7,229 nt of DNA from Dehalococcoidia bacterium UBA1152 (GTDB lineage Bacteria; Chloroflexota; Dehalococcoidia; Lucifugimonadales; UBA2962): positions 31,753 through 38,981 of the forward strand of contig DBZU01000026.1 of the NCBI GenBank assembly GCA_002311285.1. Direction: 5' to 3'. Shown here piece after piece: positions 1-5,903 of this stretch. The notes under the pieces are model-generated. The model did not search any database. It had not been told where the DNA came from and was given only the letters and a program-made list of their open reading frames with translations. A program made the translations under genes and the position numbers. The first letter of the stretch is position 1; every line of letters starts with the position of its first letter.

Positions 1-276
1 AGATACTTCGAAAGCATCCTTAATCGTAATTGGCACACCATGTAGAGGTGGCAGGGGCTGTGTTTTTGATGTAAGTGAATCAGCTTTGCGAGCTAACTTT
101 AATGCACTTTTTTCAGTTAACACTACTACGGCGTTTAACTTTGGATTTACCTCTTTTATCCTCGCTATATGAGCTCGAACAATTTCCTCAGATGATACGG
201 AGCGTTCTTTAATTAGCTTAGCTAATTCAGACGCGGTCTGGAAAGTTAACTCCCTCTGATTAGGAATATCGTTCAT
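1..276 (-). CDS. Amidase-signature family enzyme, N-terminal part (cut by window edge)
   Basis: The first 92 codons of a gene that runs off the left edge. The ATG is at 274-276. The peptide starts MNDIPNQRELTFQTASELAK and has the helix typical of amidase-signature enzymes (about residues 12-45, ending in IARIKEVNPKLNAVV). It reaches LHGVPITIKDAF at residues 78-89. K86 in that motif is, by family knowledge, the catalytic lysine of the Ser-cisSer-Lys triad; both serines would lie beyond the window. Family members hydrolyse amides (general amidases, GatA of the tRNA amidotransferase, and others). The start lies inside the end of the upstream amidohydrolase gene with a 17-nt overlap and no separate Shine-Dalgarno site, so translation is probably coupled. 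The divergent N-terminus and amidohydrolase partner argue for a catabolic amidase rather than GatA, but the substrate cannot be told from this fragment. Confidence 0.88.
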   Translation of the reverse strand, partial: MNDIPNQRELTFQTASELAKLIKERSVSSEEIVRAHIARIKEVNPKLNAVVVLTEKSALKLARKADSLTSKTQPLPPLHGVPITIKDAFEVS

Positions 277-1876
277 ACACTAACTTGCCATCTATGTATG
301 TTTGCTGGACAGCTATGTTTGAAATTGCTTGAGCATCGACTGTAGTAGGGTTGTGGCTAAGTACAACCATATCTGCGCGTTTGCCGACTTCGATTGATCC
401 AACCTCGTGATCTCGGTGAATTGCGTAGGCAGAACCAGCTGTGTATTGTCTAATAGTTTCTTCTGCAGGAATTGCTTGTTCGGCAGCAATGACATTTCCA
501 TCAGCCGATGTTCGAGTAGCTAAAACAGATACTCCTATAAGTGGGTTAAGTGGTGCGCAAGGGAAATCCGAACCAGCAGCTATTATGGCGCCTGAGTCGA
601 CCAGAGTTCTGTATGGGTAAGCCGGCACATCTATTCCGAATTCATCTACTACTCCTTGAAACATACCCCCTATGGAATGTAAAAAAGGAGGCTGTAAAGA
701 AAGTACAATTGGCATGCTGGCCGCTCGTTTTATCTGATCTGCTCTTGGGAAAGACATGTGTTCGACTCGAAGCCTTAGTTTATCTGTGCCTGGGATTTCG
801 TTAATCGCACGTTCAAAGGCGTTTAGACATTGATCAATAGCTCTATCTCCAATGCTATGGATTGCTACTTGAATTCCTTTGCTTGTAGCTGATAGGACCA
901 AGTTATCAACCTCATCTTGGGTGTAATACATTTCTCCCTCAGGGGTTAGGTGGCCACTAGCATCGCAGCGGTTCATGCCATACATCGGATAAACAGGATC
1001 CATGAAAAGTTTCATTATTCCGCCTCTTAATCTGTCAGATACGTTATCCTGATCAAATACTCCTTTTGATGCTTGTTCAGGTATCTGGAAAAACCCATCG
1101 CCTCCTCGTAATTGCTGCACAGCAATCGGCAGTTTGCCTTTCGCATCAGCAATTCTATATATCTCAGCGCTCTCAGGCATTGTGAGGGCATCTCCGATAC
1201 TTGTTATCCCATATGCAAGGTGTCGCATTGCATTCTGGTGAATTAAATCTGCTATGCCTTCATCCCCGTATTCGGTGATATGGGCTTTCATAGACATGTG
1301 ATGAACCGGGTCCATAGCTCGTTCCCATAAAAACCCATTAAGTTTTCCGTCATCCCCTTTGTTTATCCATCCTTTATGAGGATTAGGGGTTTCTGAGTCT
1401 ATGCCTGCCAGTTTTAATGCAGCAGAATTTGCATAACAAGCATGATAAGAGAAGTCCATTATGCAAACAGGGTTATCTGGAGCCACTTCATCTAGCTCAT
1501 TCATAGTAATAATAGACTCACCTGAAGTCATTGTATTGTACCCAAGACCCCAAATCCATTGACCGTTAGGTTTGCCTGAAGCCGTAACAGCAATCGCGTC
1601 CAGTACTGTTTGCTTACTTCCTAGAGGTGGCATGCGGCAATCAATTGACACAGGCTCAAAAGTTGTCATTGAGAAATGATTATGTGGGTCGATAAAGCCG
1701 GGTGTAATGGTACGGCCGTTAAGGTGCACTGTTTTAGTAGACTGACTGATTTGATTTCTTATTTCCGAATTTGTGCCTACTGATACGAACTTGCCATCTC
1801 TGACAGCTACAGCTTCAGCTTTTGGTTTTTTTGTATCCATGGTCAGGATTTGTCCGCCTAGCATTACAAGGTCCAT
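260..1876 (-). CDS. YtcJ-like metal-dependent amidohydrolase (Amidohydro_3 type)
   Basis: 538 aa, a normal length for the YtcJ-like branch of the amidohydrolase superfamily, which hydrolyses amide or cyclic-amide bonds in the cytoplasm; the exact substrate is unknown. The N-terminal beta-sandwich part (GGQILTMD, residues 7-14) leads to TPGFIDPHNHF at 58-68, whose H65 and H67 form the metal-binding HxH. K289 in GGIMKLFMDP matches the family lysine. AIHSIGDRAID (339-348) supplies H340, RVEH (370-373) supplies H373, and AAGSDFP (433-439) supplies D437, the catalytic aspartate position. The C-terminal VGKRADMVVL (497-506) returns to the small sandwich domain. The ATG is preceded by AGGAG (1884-1888) at 7-nt spacing, so this start is solid. 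The stop overlaps the amidase start, implying a two-gene operon. All expected catalytic positions are present, so it looks functional. Confidence 0.92.
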   Translation of the reverse strand: MDLVMLGGQILTMDTKKPKAEAVAVRDGKFVSVGTNSEIRNQISQSTKTVHLNGRTITPGFIDPHNHFSMTTFEPVSIDCRMPPLGSKQTVLDAIAVTASGKPNGQWIWGLGYNTMTSGESIITMNELDEVAPDNPVCIMDFSYHACYANSAALKLAGIDSETPNPHKGWINKGDDGKLNGFLWERAMDPVHHMSMKAHITEYGDEGIADLIHQNAMRHLAYGITSIGDALTMPESAEIYRIADAKGKLPIAVQQLRGGDGFFQIPEQASKGVFDQDNVSDRLRGGIMKLFMDPVYPMYGMNRCDASGHLTPEGEMYYTQDEVDNLVLSATSKGIQVAIHSIGDRAIDQCLNAFERAINEIPGTDKLRLRVEHMSFPRADQIKRAASMPIVLSLQPPFLHSIGGMFQGVVDEFGIDVPAYPYRTLVDSGAIIAAGSDFPCAPLNPLIGVSVLATRTSADGNVIAAEQAIPAEETIRQYTAGSAYAIHRDHEVGSIEVGKRADMVVLSHNPTTVDAQAISNIAVQQTYIDGKLVYERYS

Positions 1877-2102
1877 ATAACTTCTCCTATAAGTAAAATG
1901 AAGTCTATAAAAATTTGATTAGCAACTGCGTTACGTAAGGGAACATATTAGCATCGGAGTTTATTTCCGCGACGTCATGGAGTCAAGCAGACTGAGGAGT
2001 CAGACTGTAGCTTTTACTGAAGTTGGCCACAAATATTTTGTGGCCAACTTCAGTGTTTAGCTGGCGGGATAAAGAAAAAGTCGATGGGGTAAAATGGTCA
2101 AG
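1877..2102. other. Intergenic gap between methyltransferase and amidohydrolase
   Basis: About 225 bp with no gene that I can support. It holds the amidohydrolase Shine-Dalgarno site and, presumably, its promoter. The minus-strand sequence just upstream of the ribosome site is AT-rich (TTTTTATAGACTT), but I could not fix a convincing -35/-10 pair. The only clear structure is the hairpin at 2016-2054. Confidence 0.5.
2016..2054 (-). terminator. Long perfect hairpin, probable terminator of the methyltransferase gene
   Basis: An 18-bp perfect inverted repeat (ACTGAAGTTGGCCACAAA and its complement) with a 3-nt loop, starting about 49 nt past the methyltransferase stop. Position and strength fit a transcription terminator. 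Neither strand has a real U-tract after the stem (minus strand continues AAAAGCTAC, plus strand GTTTAGCTG), so it is not a textbook intrinsic terminator. It could instead be an RNA 3'-end stabiliser or a dyad repeat element. Confidence 0.55.
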
Positions 2103-2906
2103 TTATAGTATTTGCTTAAGCCCGTTTTCCTTATAGCTTGACTGTATGTCACCTTTCGGTAAATTCAGATTCAAGGTTTCAAGCCAGCCCGTTTTTCTTG
2201 TGTAAAATACGCAGTTCCTGTCACCCTTGGGATTAGTGAAATACATTAGGCCGCCAAGCCCCTCATCATCATGACTTTCGATCAGATTCATACCGTCTTT
2301 ATTCAAACGAGTGAGGATCTCGTGTTCTTGGAACAATTGAAAATTACGACGTTCGCCGTAATCTTCGTCGAAAACGGTTCTAATCCCCTTCCCAACCTTG
2401 AACATAATCTGCAATACTCCTCCTGGCTTTAATACACGGACTAATTCAGGCAATGTAGTACTGTAAACTTTGCGAGGCGGTATATGCTGGATTACTGCGT
2501 TACATATGACGAAATCAAAGGTTCCATCTGGGAAAAAGAGTTTCTGGGCCAAGTCTGACGTCCACAAGCGACCCTTGAGATGGGGATAGTAGTCAACCCC
2601 CGTCTGTATGTTTTCGTGTATAACGTCAATGCCGAAAATATCGTATCCATCCTCCAGCAGTCTAGCAACGTCAAGAGCGCCTGCTCCACAACCAGCGTCA
2701 AGACCTCTAATCCCCCACGTCAATTTTTTTAGATGCTTCACTAACGAGCGGTTTCTTTTCAGGCCGGCGTGAGATGCCTTTACATATATGCGTTGAAGCC
2801 CTAGTTTGTTTATTTCAGCATATCTGCCAGCATGAGTTCGGTAGAAATTTGGGGAAATGTCACTTATGTCAGCAGTTATCCCTGTGGAGTATTCAGGTGA
2901 TTTCAT
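2103..2906 (-). CDS. Class I SAM-dependent methyltransferase (Methyltransf_11 type)
   Basis: A Rossmann-fold methyltransferase using S-adenosylmethionine; the acceptor is not identifiable. Numbering from the ATG at 2906 (267 aa): motif I GLDAGCGAG at 68-76, the acidic end of beta-2 in FGID (D94), TSDLA (D118), motif IV-like FDFVICNAVIQHIP at 130-143, and LVRVLKPGGVLQI at 155-167. The C-terminal 60 residues are not recognised. An in-frame TTG at 2925-2927 would add seven residues, but it has no ribosome site. The ATG at 2904-2906 has AGAAAGG about 8 nt upstream and is preferred. The gene stands alone: a hairpin follows it and the tRNA-Leu repeat region begins just upstream on the other strand. 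It marks the edge of the ordinary chromosome here. Confidence 0.88.
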   Translation of the reverse strand: MKSPEYSTGITADISDISPNFYRTHAGRYAEINKLGLQRIYVKASHAGLKRNRSLVKHLKKLTWGIRGLDAGCGAGALDVARLLEDGYDIFGIDVIHENIQTGVDYYPHLKGRLWTSDLAQKLFFPDGTFDFVICNAVIQHIPPRKVYSTTLPELVRVLKPGGVLQIMFKVGKGIRTVFDEDYGERRNFQLFQEHEILTRLNKDGMNLIESHDDEGLGGLMYFTNPKGDRNCVFYTRKTGWLETLNLNLPKGDIQSSYKENGLKQIL

Positions 2907-2959
2907 AAATATAGCCTTTCTCTGCAACAGTTTAACATTAGTTTTAACACCCCCATTTG

Positions 2960-3084
2960 CAAACCCGTAGGATTCCTGAAAAGGTTTACCTTTATTCGGG
3001 ATTTAACTACAATAATGTATCTACTATCTCAGATAGCCTGTCACACTATGTAACCCTCCGTAATTTGAAGTTATATATTGTGAC
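2960..3084 (+). repeat. Leader repeat, copy A (upstream of tRNA-Leu 5' half)
   Basis: This block directly precedes a tRNA-Leu 5' half and recurs before the other two (4233-4360, 6218-6326). Shared words include CACACTAYGTAACCC, a CRTAAT box and TATATTGTGAC against the tRNA. It holds two small hairpins: CCTGAA-AAGG...CCTT-TA-TTCGGG (2975-3000) and CTATC-tca-GATAG (3024-3036). A promoter is expected here. CTGTCA/CRTAAT with a short 15-nt spacer would start a transcript some 14 nt before the tRNA, while TATATT would start at its first base; I cannot choose between them. Confidence 0.72.
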
Positions 3085-3123
3085 GCCGAGGTAGTGGAAT
3101 TGGTAGACGCATAGCGTTTAGGT
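3085..3123 (+). pseudogene. tRNA-Leu(UAG) 5' half, interrupted after the anticodon loop
   Basis: GCCGAGG acceptor strand (3085-3091), D arm with GTGG, the AATTGGTAGA loop and CGC, anticodon-stem 5' strand TAGCG (3112-3116), then loop TTTAGGT (3117-3123) with anticodon UAG at 3119-3121, as in bacterial tRNA-Leu reading CUA. From 3124 the sequence reads CACTT instead of the expected CGCTA, so the anticodon stem cannot close. The following bases belong to the E-block repeat. A possible 3' part with a matching acceptor strand lies at 3371-3400. As written, this cannot give a normal tRNA. Confidence 0.75.
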
Positions 3124-3160
3124 CACTTGAATACCAAAAAAATACCTGCCCCCGTTGTGC
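3121..3160 (+). repeat. E-block repeat, copy 0 (shortened), fused to tRNA half A
   Basis: Starts GGTCACTTGAATACC and ends CCCCGTTGTGC, like the longer copies at 5796, 5972 and 7144. The AT-rich middle (TAAAAAATCAAGCTTA in the others) is missing apart from an A-run, so this copy has an internal deletion of roughly 30 bp. Its first bases overlap the tRNA anticodon loop, giving GGT(C) as the shared join. Further on, TATATCTAAAATAGGGT resembles sequence after copy 2 (about 6060-6078) and after tRNA half B (about 4415-4430). Confidence 0.65.
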
Positions 3161-3181
3161 TATTTGAGTCGGGTTTTATAT

Positions 3182-3370
3182 CTAAAATAGGGTCTTTTGG
3201 ACAGAGTAAAATTCTGAAATTCTATTTGGCTTGCGATCAAGCTGGCCGTTATATCGCAAAATTATAAGCATGAATATACATCCCCAGACAATTAAAAATA
3301 AACCTTGAATAACTATGGCGACAATAGCGAAAGCAATTTGAAACGCTTTAAATAAAATGGCTGACCCGAT
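3182..3370 (-). pseudogene. C-terminal remnant of a DUF3054 membrane protein gene
   Basis: An open stretch of 62 codons with no start codon, cut off upstream by an in-frame TAA (3371-3373). Its translation contains AIVAIVIQGLFLIVW and continues CIFMLIILRY, which aligns with IVSIAVQGLALIAW and MFMAITLRF of the intact DUF3054 protein at 5240-5668 (residues 113-137). The DNA is also visibly similar on the same strand. The N-terminal three helices are absent, and the upstream end coincides with the tRNA 3'-half sequence. The C-terminus carries an extra 20 or so residues compared with the intact paralog. I read it as a truncated relic, not an expressed gene. Confidence 0.7.
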
Positions 3371-3400
3371 TTACCAGGGAGTTCACATCCTGGCTTCGGC
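3371..3400 (+). pseudogene. Possible 3' part of the interrupted tRNA-Leu (T arm and acceptor strand)
   Basis: CTTCGGC at 3394-3400 pairs along all seven positions with the acceptor strand GCCGAGG at 3085-3091 (one G-U). Just before it, CCAGG...CCTGG (3374-3378 with 3389-3393) forms a five-pair stem around a loop containing GTTCACA, a degraded T-loop; the loop is too long, and the normal A58 position is C. The discriminator position is G and no CCA follows. No anticodon-stem 3' strand or variable arm is visible. The acceptor match at this distance suggests the two parts once belonged to one gene, now separated by about 250 bp. Confidence 0.45.
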
Positions 3401-3401
3401 G

Positions 3402-3803
3402 ACAGCCACATAACTAAATTAATACACCGCGTATAACTTTGTCTACAGCTAGAAGAGGTTAGTGACATGTGGCATCATTAGCAGTTTTTAAACCTTAAAG
3501 TTTTTATACTGATAGTTCGCTGCCGATGTTTTGGGCCACAAAGATTAAAAAAAGGATTGTCAATTACAGGAGTTACGGTGAAATCCCCTGTTTTTTCTAC
3601 GTTTAGATGCTCTTAAGCTTCCAATAAAAGAAAAAACACGTGTTTAGATGGATTCACTTTAAAGAATTTTATATTAAAATTAATGCAGACGTTAAATTTA
3701 AAATCAACGTTTTCTCGTATGTCCGCTCGAGTGGTAGATTAGCATTCATTTGTCTCCCTTCTTTCTTGAACACGGTATATGTAGAAATTTTAAGGAGATA
3801 GTT
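3402..3803 (+). other. Gene-free stretch and upstream region of the RRM gene
   Basis: About 400 bp in which I find no supportable gene on either strand. It contains a possible weak terminator (3566-3596), the nonamer GTTTAGATG twice (near 3602 and 3644), and an AT-rich run with TTATATTAAAAT around 3668-3680 that could serve as a -10 region. A long untranslated leader for the RRM gene is possible, as is known for cold-induced RNA-binding proteins, but nothing here proves it. Confidence 0.4.
3566..3596 (+). terminator. Possible weak intrinsic terminator
   Basis: ACAGG (3566-3570) pairs with CCTGT (3587-3591) around a 16-nt loop and is followed directly by a run of T. The stem is only five pairs, so this is a modest candidate for stopping plus-strand transcripts that come from tRNA-Leu copy A. 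Confidence 0.3.
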
Positions 3804-4064
3804 TTGAGAATTTATGTAGGCAACTTATCATGGACCGCTGATGAGAACGAGTTACGAGATGCATTTGCAGCTCATGGCGAAGTGACATCAGTACAAGTAA
3901 TTACTGACAGAGAAACTGGCAGATCACGCGGATTTGCCTTTGTTGAGATGGCAAACGACGCAGAAGCCAAAGATGCTATATCTGCGGTGGATAATAAAGA
4001 AATCGGGGGGCGTCAGGTTAAAGTTAATGAGGCTAAGCCTCGTAACGAAAAACCTCGTTACTAA
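3804..4064 (+). CDS. Small RRM-domain RNA-binding protein (TTG start)
   Basis: 86 aa, made almost wholly of one RNA recognition motif, like the small Rbp proteins of cyanobacteria and other bacteria; it is expected to bind single-stranded RNA in the cytoplasm, often in cold or stress response. RNP2 is IYVGNL at residues 3-8 and RNP1 is RGFAFVEM at 42-49, with the aromatic residues Y4, F44 and F46 in the RNA-contacting positions. A short basic tail (residues 78-86, PRNEKPRY) follows. I chose TTG at 3804: AAGGAG sits 6 nt upstream and the protein then begins MRIYVGNL, as family members do. The in-frame ATG at 3750 would add 18 residues unlike the family and lacks a ribosome site. The gene is flanked by tRNA-Leu repeats A and B and ends in a strong terminator, so it is monocistronic. 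Confidence 0.92.
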   Translation: MRIYVGNLSWTADENELRDAFAAHGEVTSVQVITDRETGRSRGFAFVEMANDAEAKDAISAVDNKEIGGRQVKVNEAKPRNEKPRY

Positions 4065-4080
4065 TCACAAATAGAACGAA

Positions 4081-4151
4081 AAATAAAATAGCTCTCACAT
4101 TCTCGGATTTTTATACAAGTTCAAAGGGTTTATGTGAGAGCTGTTTTATTT
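4081..4151 (+). terminator. Intrinsic terminator of the RRM gene
   Basis: Left arm 4081-4100 and right arm 4132-4151 pair over 20 positions with one G-U. The G/C-containing part is AGCTCTCACAT/ATGTGAGAGCT. The plus-strand transcript then ends in GTTTTATTT, a U-rich tail within the outer stem. The loop is long (31 nt). By symmetry the A/T-rich outer arms could also act on minus-strand transcripts. Confidence 0.75.
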
Positions 4152-4232
4152 CAACTAAATAATTTATAAACCGATATTAAGGAACAGGAGTATTAACTAG
4201 AAAAATTTTACTGTTAGTTTTACTGCGAACAA

Positions 4233-4360
4233 CAAACCCGGAGGGTTCCTGAGAAGTTTCCCCTTTGTTCAGGATTTAGCTACAATATTTACTCTATTAG
4301 CACTTAATGCTAGCTTTCACACTACGTAACCCTTCATAATCTGAAGTTTTATATTGTGAC
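4233..4360 (+). repeat. Leader repeat, copy B
   Basis: Matches copy A from CAAACCCG onward. It shares the CCTGA...TCAGG hairpin (4248-4273), the TTAGCTACAATATTTA stretch with copy C, a TAGCA-cttaa-TGCTA hairpin (4298-4312), CACACTACGTAACCC, CATAAT (4335-4340) and TATATTGTGAC, then the tRNA. In hairpin one, the third pair is T-G in A and T-A here, so pairing survives a base change. CATAAT is the best -10 candidate. Confidence 0.72.
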
Positions 4361-4399
4361 GCCGAGGTGGCGGAATTGGTAGACGCGCAGCGTTGAGGG
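4361..4399 (+). pseudogene. tRNA-Leu(GAG) 5' half, interrupted after the anticodon loop
   Basis: GCCGAGG acceptor strand, D arm GCGG/CGC with the AATTGGTAGA loop, CAGCG anticodon-stem strand and loop TTGAGGG (4393-4399) with anticodon GAG at 4395-4397. The next bases are AGATATG, where copy C has CGCTG, so the stem cannot form. GGGATATG also occurs at 7222-7229 inside an E block, suggesting that the tRNA half is joined to E-block sequence through a GGG shared by both. No 3' half with CCTCGGC or CTTCGGC occurs before copy C. Confidence 0.75.
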
Positions 4400-4521
4400 A
4401 GATATGTGGATCAAGTTTAAATAGGGTATTTTTGGCTAGAGTTTTAACTATATTTTTAACATTCTCGTGAGAAAAACCTTATTTATTCCCTAGGTCTATG
4501 AGAAATAAAAAGGAGAATTAA

Positions 4522-4626
4522 ATGGCTAAGGGTCAAAATGCTAAAAAAAGAGAAGAAAGAAAACCAAAAAAACGTAAGGAAAAAAAGCCTTATGGTGGGA
4601 AAGACTTGGATTTAAAAAAAAGATAA
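4522..4626 (+). CDS. 34-aa lysine-rich basic protein
   Basis: A short gene with an excellent ribosome site (AGGAG at 4511-4515, 6 nt before ATG). It encodes 34 residues beginning MAKGQNAKKREERKPKKRK and ending KDLDLKKR; more than half are Lys or Arg. Small proteins starting MAKGQ/MGKGQ with such composition are found in several bacterial groups without an assigned role; they may bind nucleic acid, which is inference from charge only. It lies 120 bp after tRNA half B and converges with the paralog gene at 4656-5219, with 29 bp between the stops. The corresponding position after tRNA copy C lacks it, so it looks like an extra insertion into that unit. Confidence 0.7.
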   Translation: MAKGQNAKKREERKPKKRKEKKPYGGKDLDLKKR

Positions 4627-4655
4627 AGACTTTAGATTAATTTTCAGTTGCCATA

Positions 4656-5219
4656 TTATTCTCTAGTGCTTAATAAATCAGATATGTTCAATGTAACCTT
4701 TTGTTTATGTGGTTGAATGCGTTCACTGACTTTCCGTAGTAAATCCCACTCTTCTGACTCAATAGCATTTGAAACTATAGACCAAACACCCGTTTTAGAG
4801 TTATCAATAAATCCTTTAGCCTTAAGTGATTGAAGTCGGCCATCAACATAGGTTTCTAAGCTTTCCTTGTACCATCTGGGATATACACTCATCCATGTGG
4901 TTCCATTGGGGTATGGTCTCTGCATACGTTCTTTAACTGCAGTGATTATTCCAGCCCTCGTTTTATCTTTAGTAGCCTCATATTCCCAACATCGAAGTAT
5001 TGCATTATCAATAATTACAGGTGAAGGGCCGCTATGTTCGTTATATACTCCTCTTGTTTTCTTAGCCTTAGGTTTTGAAGTATCTATTCCTAATAGGTTA
5101 GCTATAGAATCATTGGCACTTTTACTACCGATGGCCTTTTGATGCTTGTCTAATGTAGCTTTAATTTCTTGCGTTACCCTAATATGAGTTCTGTCTTTTT
5201 CTTTACTTTTATCAACCAT
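4656..5219 (-). CDS. Ribbon-helix-helix-like/winged-helix-like cassette protein, copy 1
   Basis: 187 aa from the ATG at 5219; an in-frame TTG at 5225 would add two residues. Family not recognised. Residues 11-44 (THIRVTQEIKATLDKHQK, then GSKSANDSIANLLG) look like a ribbon-helix-helix DNA-binding fold: one strand and two helices. A basic linker (PKAKKTRG, 50-57) follows. The C-terminal half (68-150) has IIDNAILRCW, DKTRAGI, TTWMSVYPRWYKESLE and RLQSLKAKGFI with a GVWSIV wing-like end, reminiscent of Mrr_N-type winged helices; this is pattern-based inference. It is a paralog of the protein at 6470-7042, sharing most of those motifs. It lies 20 nt downstream of the DUF3054 gene on the same strand, so the two probably form an operon. 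No clear Shine-Dalgarno site is present. Confidence 0.8.
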   Translation of the reverse strand: MVDKSKEKDRTHIRVTQEIKATLDKHQKAIGSKSANDSIANLLGIDTSKPKAKKTRGVYNEHSGPSPVIIDNAILRCWEYEATKDKTRAGIITAVKERMQRPYPNGTTWMSVYPRWYKESLETYVDGRLQSLKAKGFIDNSKTGVWSIVSNAIESEEWDLLRKVSERIQPHKQKVTLNISDLLSTRE

Positions 5220-5223
5220 GCCC

Positions 5224-5239
5224 AAATATTACCATTTCA
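5224..5239 (-). promoter_or_regulatory. Conserved 16-bp upstream element, candidate operator
   Basis: AAATATTACCATTTCA occurs here, at 7047-7062 before the paralog, and with one change (ATCTCA) at 5699-5714 before the DUF3054 gene. Read on the coding strand it is TGAAATGGTAATATTT, ending a few bases from both paralog starts. The partial AAAT...ATTT symmetry and the linked ribbon-helix-helix-like gene make autoregulatory binding plausible; a shared promoter or start-region element is the alternative. Confidence 0.4.
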
Positions 5240-5668
5240 TTAGAGATGATTGTTTTTGAACCGCAAAGTTATAGCCATGAACATGGCTCTCCATGCAATT
5301 AATGCTAAGCCTTGAACTGCAATTGAAACAATAACAAAATTCATCACTAATGGCCTGTCGGTTAATATGAATCTAGCAATGATTGCGATAAATCCACACA
5401 GAATCCATGTTAAAGGGATTCTCCATATCGTTTGTTTAAGACTATAAAGAGTAGACATTTTATAAGAGCCAAGCCATGGAGATATAACAAACCAACATAT
5501 TAAGAAGGGCAGTGCAGTTCGTATGAATGATTGCCTTATAGTAACTCCATGTTCAAATTTGCCTAATATTACAAATAATGTAAAAACACAGATTTCCCCT
5601 AGCGCCATTATGGTTATTAAAGGTAACTTTAATTTAAATTCAGAATCAAGATTAATATGGATGTCCAT
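5240..5668 (-). CDS. DUF3054 family inner-membrane protein
   Basis: 142 aa, near the usual size for DUF3054, a family of unknown function reported from Actinobacteria, Chloroflexota and haloarchaea. Four membrane helices are evident at about residues 14-36, 50-67, 80-103 and 108-133. Family-like features are ALGEICVFTLF (22-32), LPFLICWFVISPWLGSY (53-69) and the last helix with SIAVQGLALIAWR (115-127). The ATG at 5668 has only a poor ribosome site (GAAGG lies about 14 nt upstream). It precedes the paralog gene by 20 nt on the same strand and is itself preceded by D block 1. A decayed relative occurs at 3182-3370, so DUF3054 appears to be recurrent cargo of these units. Function is unknown. 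Confidence 0.82.
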   Translation of the reverse strand: MDIHINLDSEFKLKLPLITIMALGEICVFTLFVILGKFEHGVTIRQSFIRTALPFLICWFVISPWLGSYKMSTLYSLKQTIWRIPLTWILCGFIAIIARFILTDRPLVMNFVIVSIAVQGLALIAWRAMFMAITLRFKNNHL

Positions 5669-5698
5669 ACCGTTTTTCTAACCTTCGATTGTTATATA

Positions 5699-5803
5699 AA
5701 ATATTACCATCTCAGTACAGATTTAAGGTAATTCAGAGGCTGTTTTAATATGCTCTGAGAGTCTCGACAAAGCCCGTAGAGCGATGTTTTTCAACGGTCA
5801 CTT
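5699..5803 (-). repeat. D-block repeat, copy 1 (upstream of DUF3054 gene)
   Basis: About 105 bp matching 7047-7151 at most positions. Common words are AAATATTACCAT, GATTTAAGGTAATTCAG, CTGAGAGTC and TAGAGCGATGTTTTTCAACG, ending GGTCACTT, where the E block starts. Each complete copy sits directly upstream of a minus-strand cargo gene, so it probably carries that gene's promoter. On the minus strand TTGAAAAACATCGC offers a possible -35, but no matching -10 is certain. Confidence 0.7.
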
Positions 5804-5860
5804 AAATACCCCAGCTAGTATTTTGATAAATTAAAAAATCAAGCTTAGAATAAGACTAAG
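5796..5860 (+). repeat. E-block repeat, copy 1
   Basis: Begins GGTCACTTAAATACC and contains TAAAAAATCAAGCTTA, as in the copies at 5972 and 7144. It joins D block 1 at CAACGGTCACTT. The CCCCGTTGTGC end is not visible here; the sequence goes over into the short region holding the 25-aa reading frame. Confidence 0.65.
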
Positions 5861-5903
5861 TCAGGTCTTAAGTAAGAGGTAAATATGAAAGATTTTATAG
5901 TTA

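Noticed and set aside
550..804. Open frame on the plus strand inside the amidohydrolase gene
   Set aside because: It lies wholly opposite a well-supported enzyme gene, has no domain signature, and is the expected by-product of that gene's codon pattern.
2907..2927. TTG at 2927 as the methyltransferase start
   Set aside because: No Shine-Dalgarno sequence lies upstream, whereas the ATG at 2906 has AGAAAGG at good spacing.
3124..3370. Group I intron in tRNA-Leu, known from cyanobacterial tRNA-Leu(UAA) at a similar length
   Set aside because: The anticodon is UAG, the join is at the 3' edge of the loop, no group I core motifs are visible, and the insert holds an E block and a protein-coding relic. 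The flanking halves also do not rebuild an anticodon stem.
3750..3803. ATG at 3750 as the RRM protein start, adding 18 residues
   Set aside because: It has no ribosome site and the extra residues are unlike the family. TTG at 3804 has AAGGAG at ideal spacing and gives the normal MRIYVGNL start.
4867..5142. Plus-strand open frame opposite cassette protein copy 1
   Set aside because: It is opposite a gene with a conserved paralog. Its hydrophobic composition comes from the complementary codons and it has no ribosome site.
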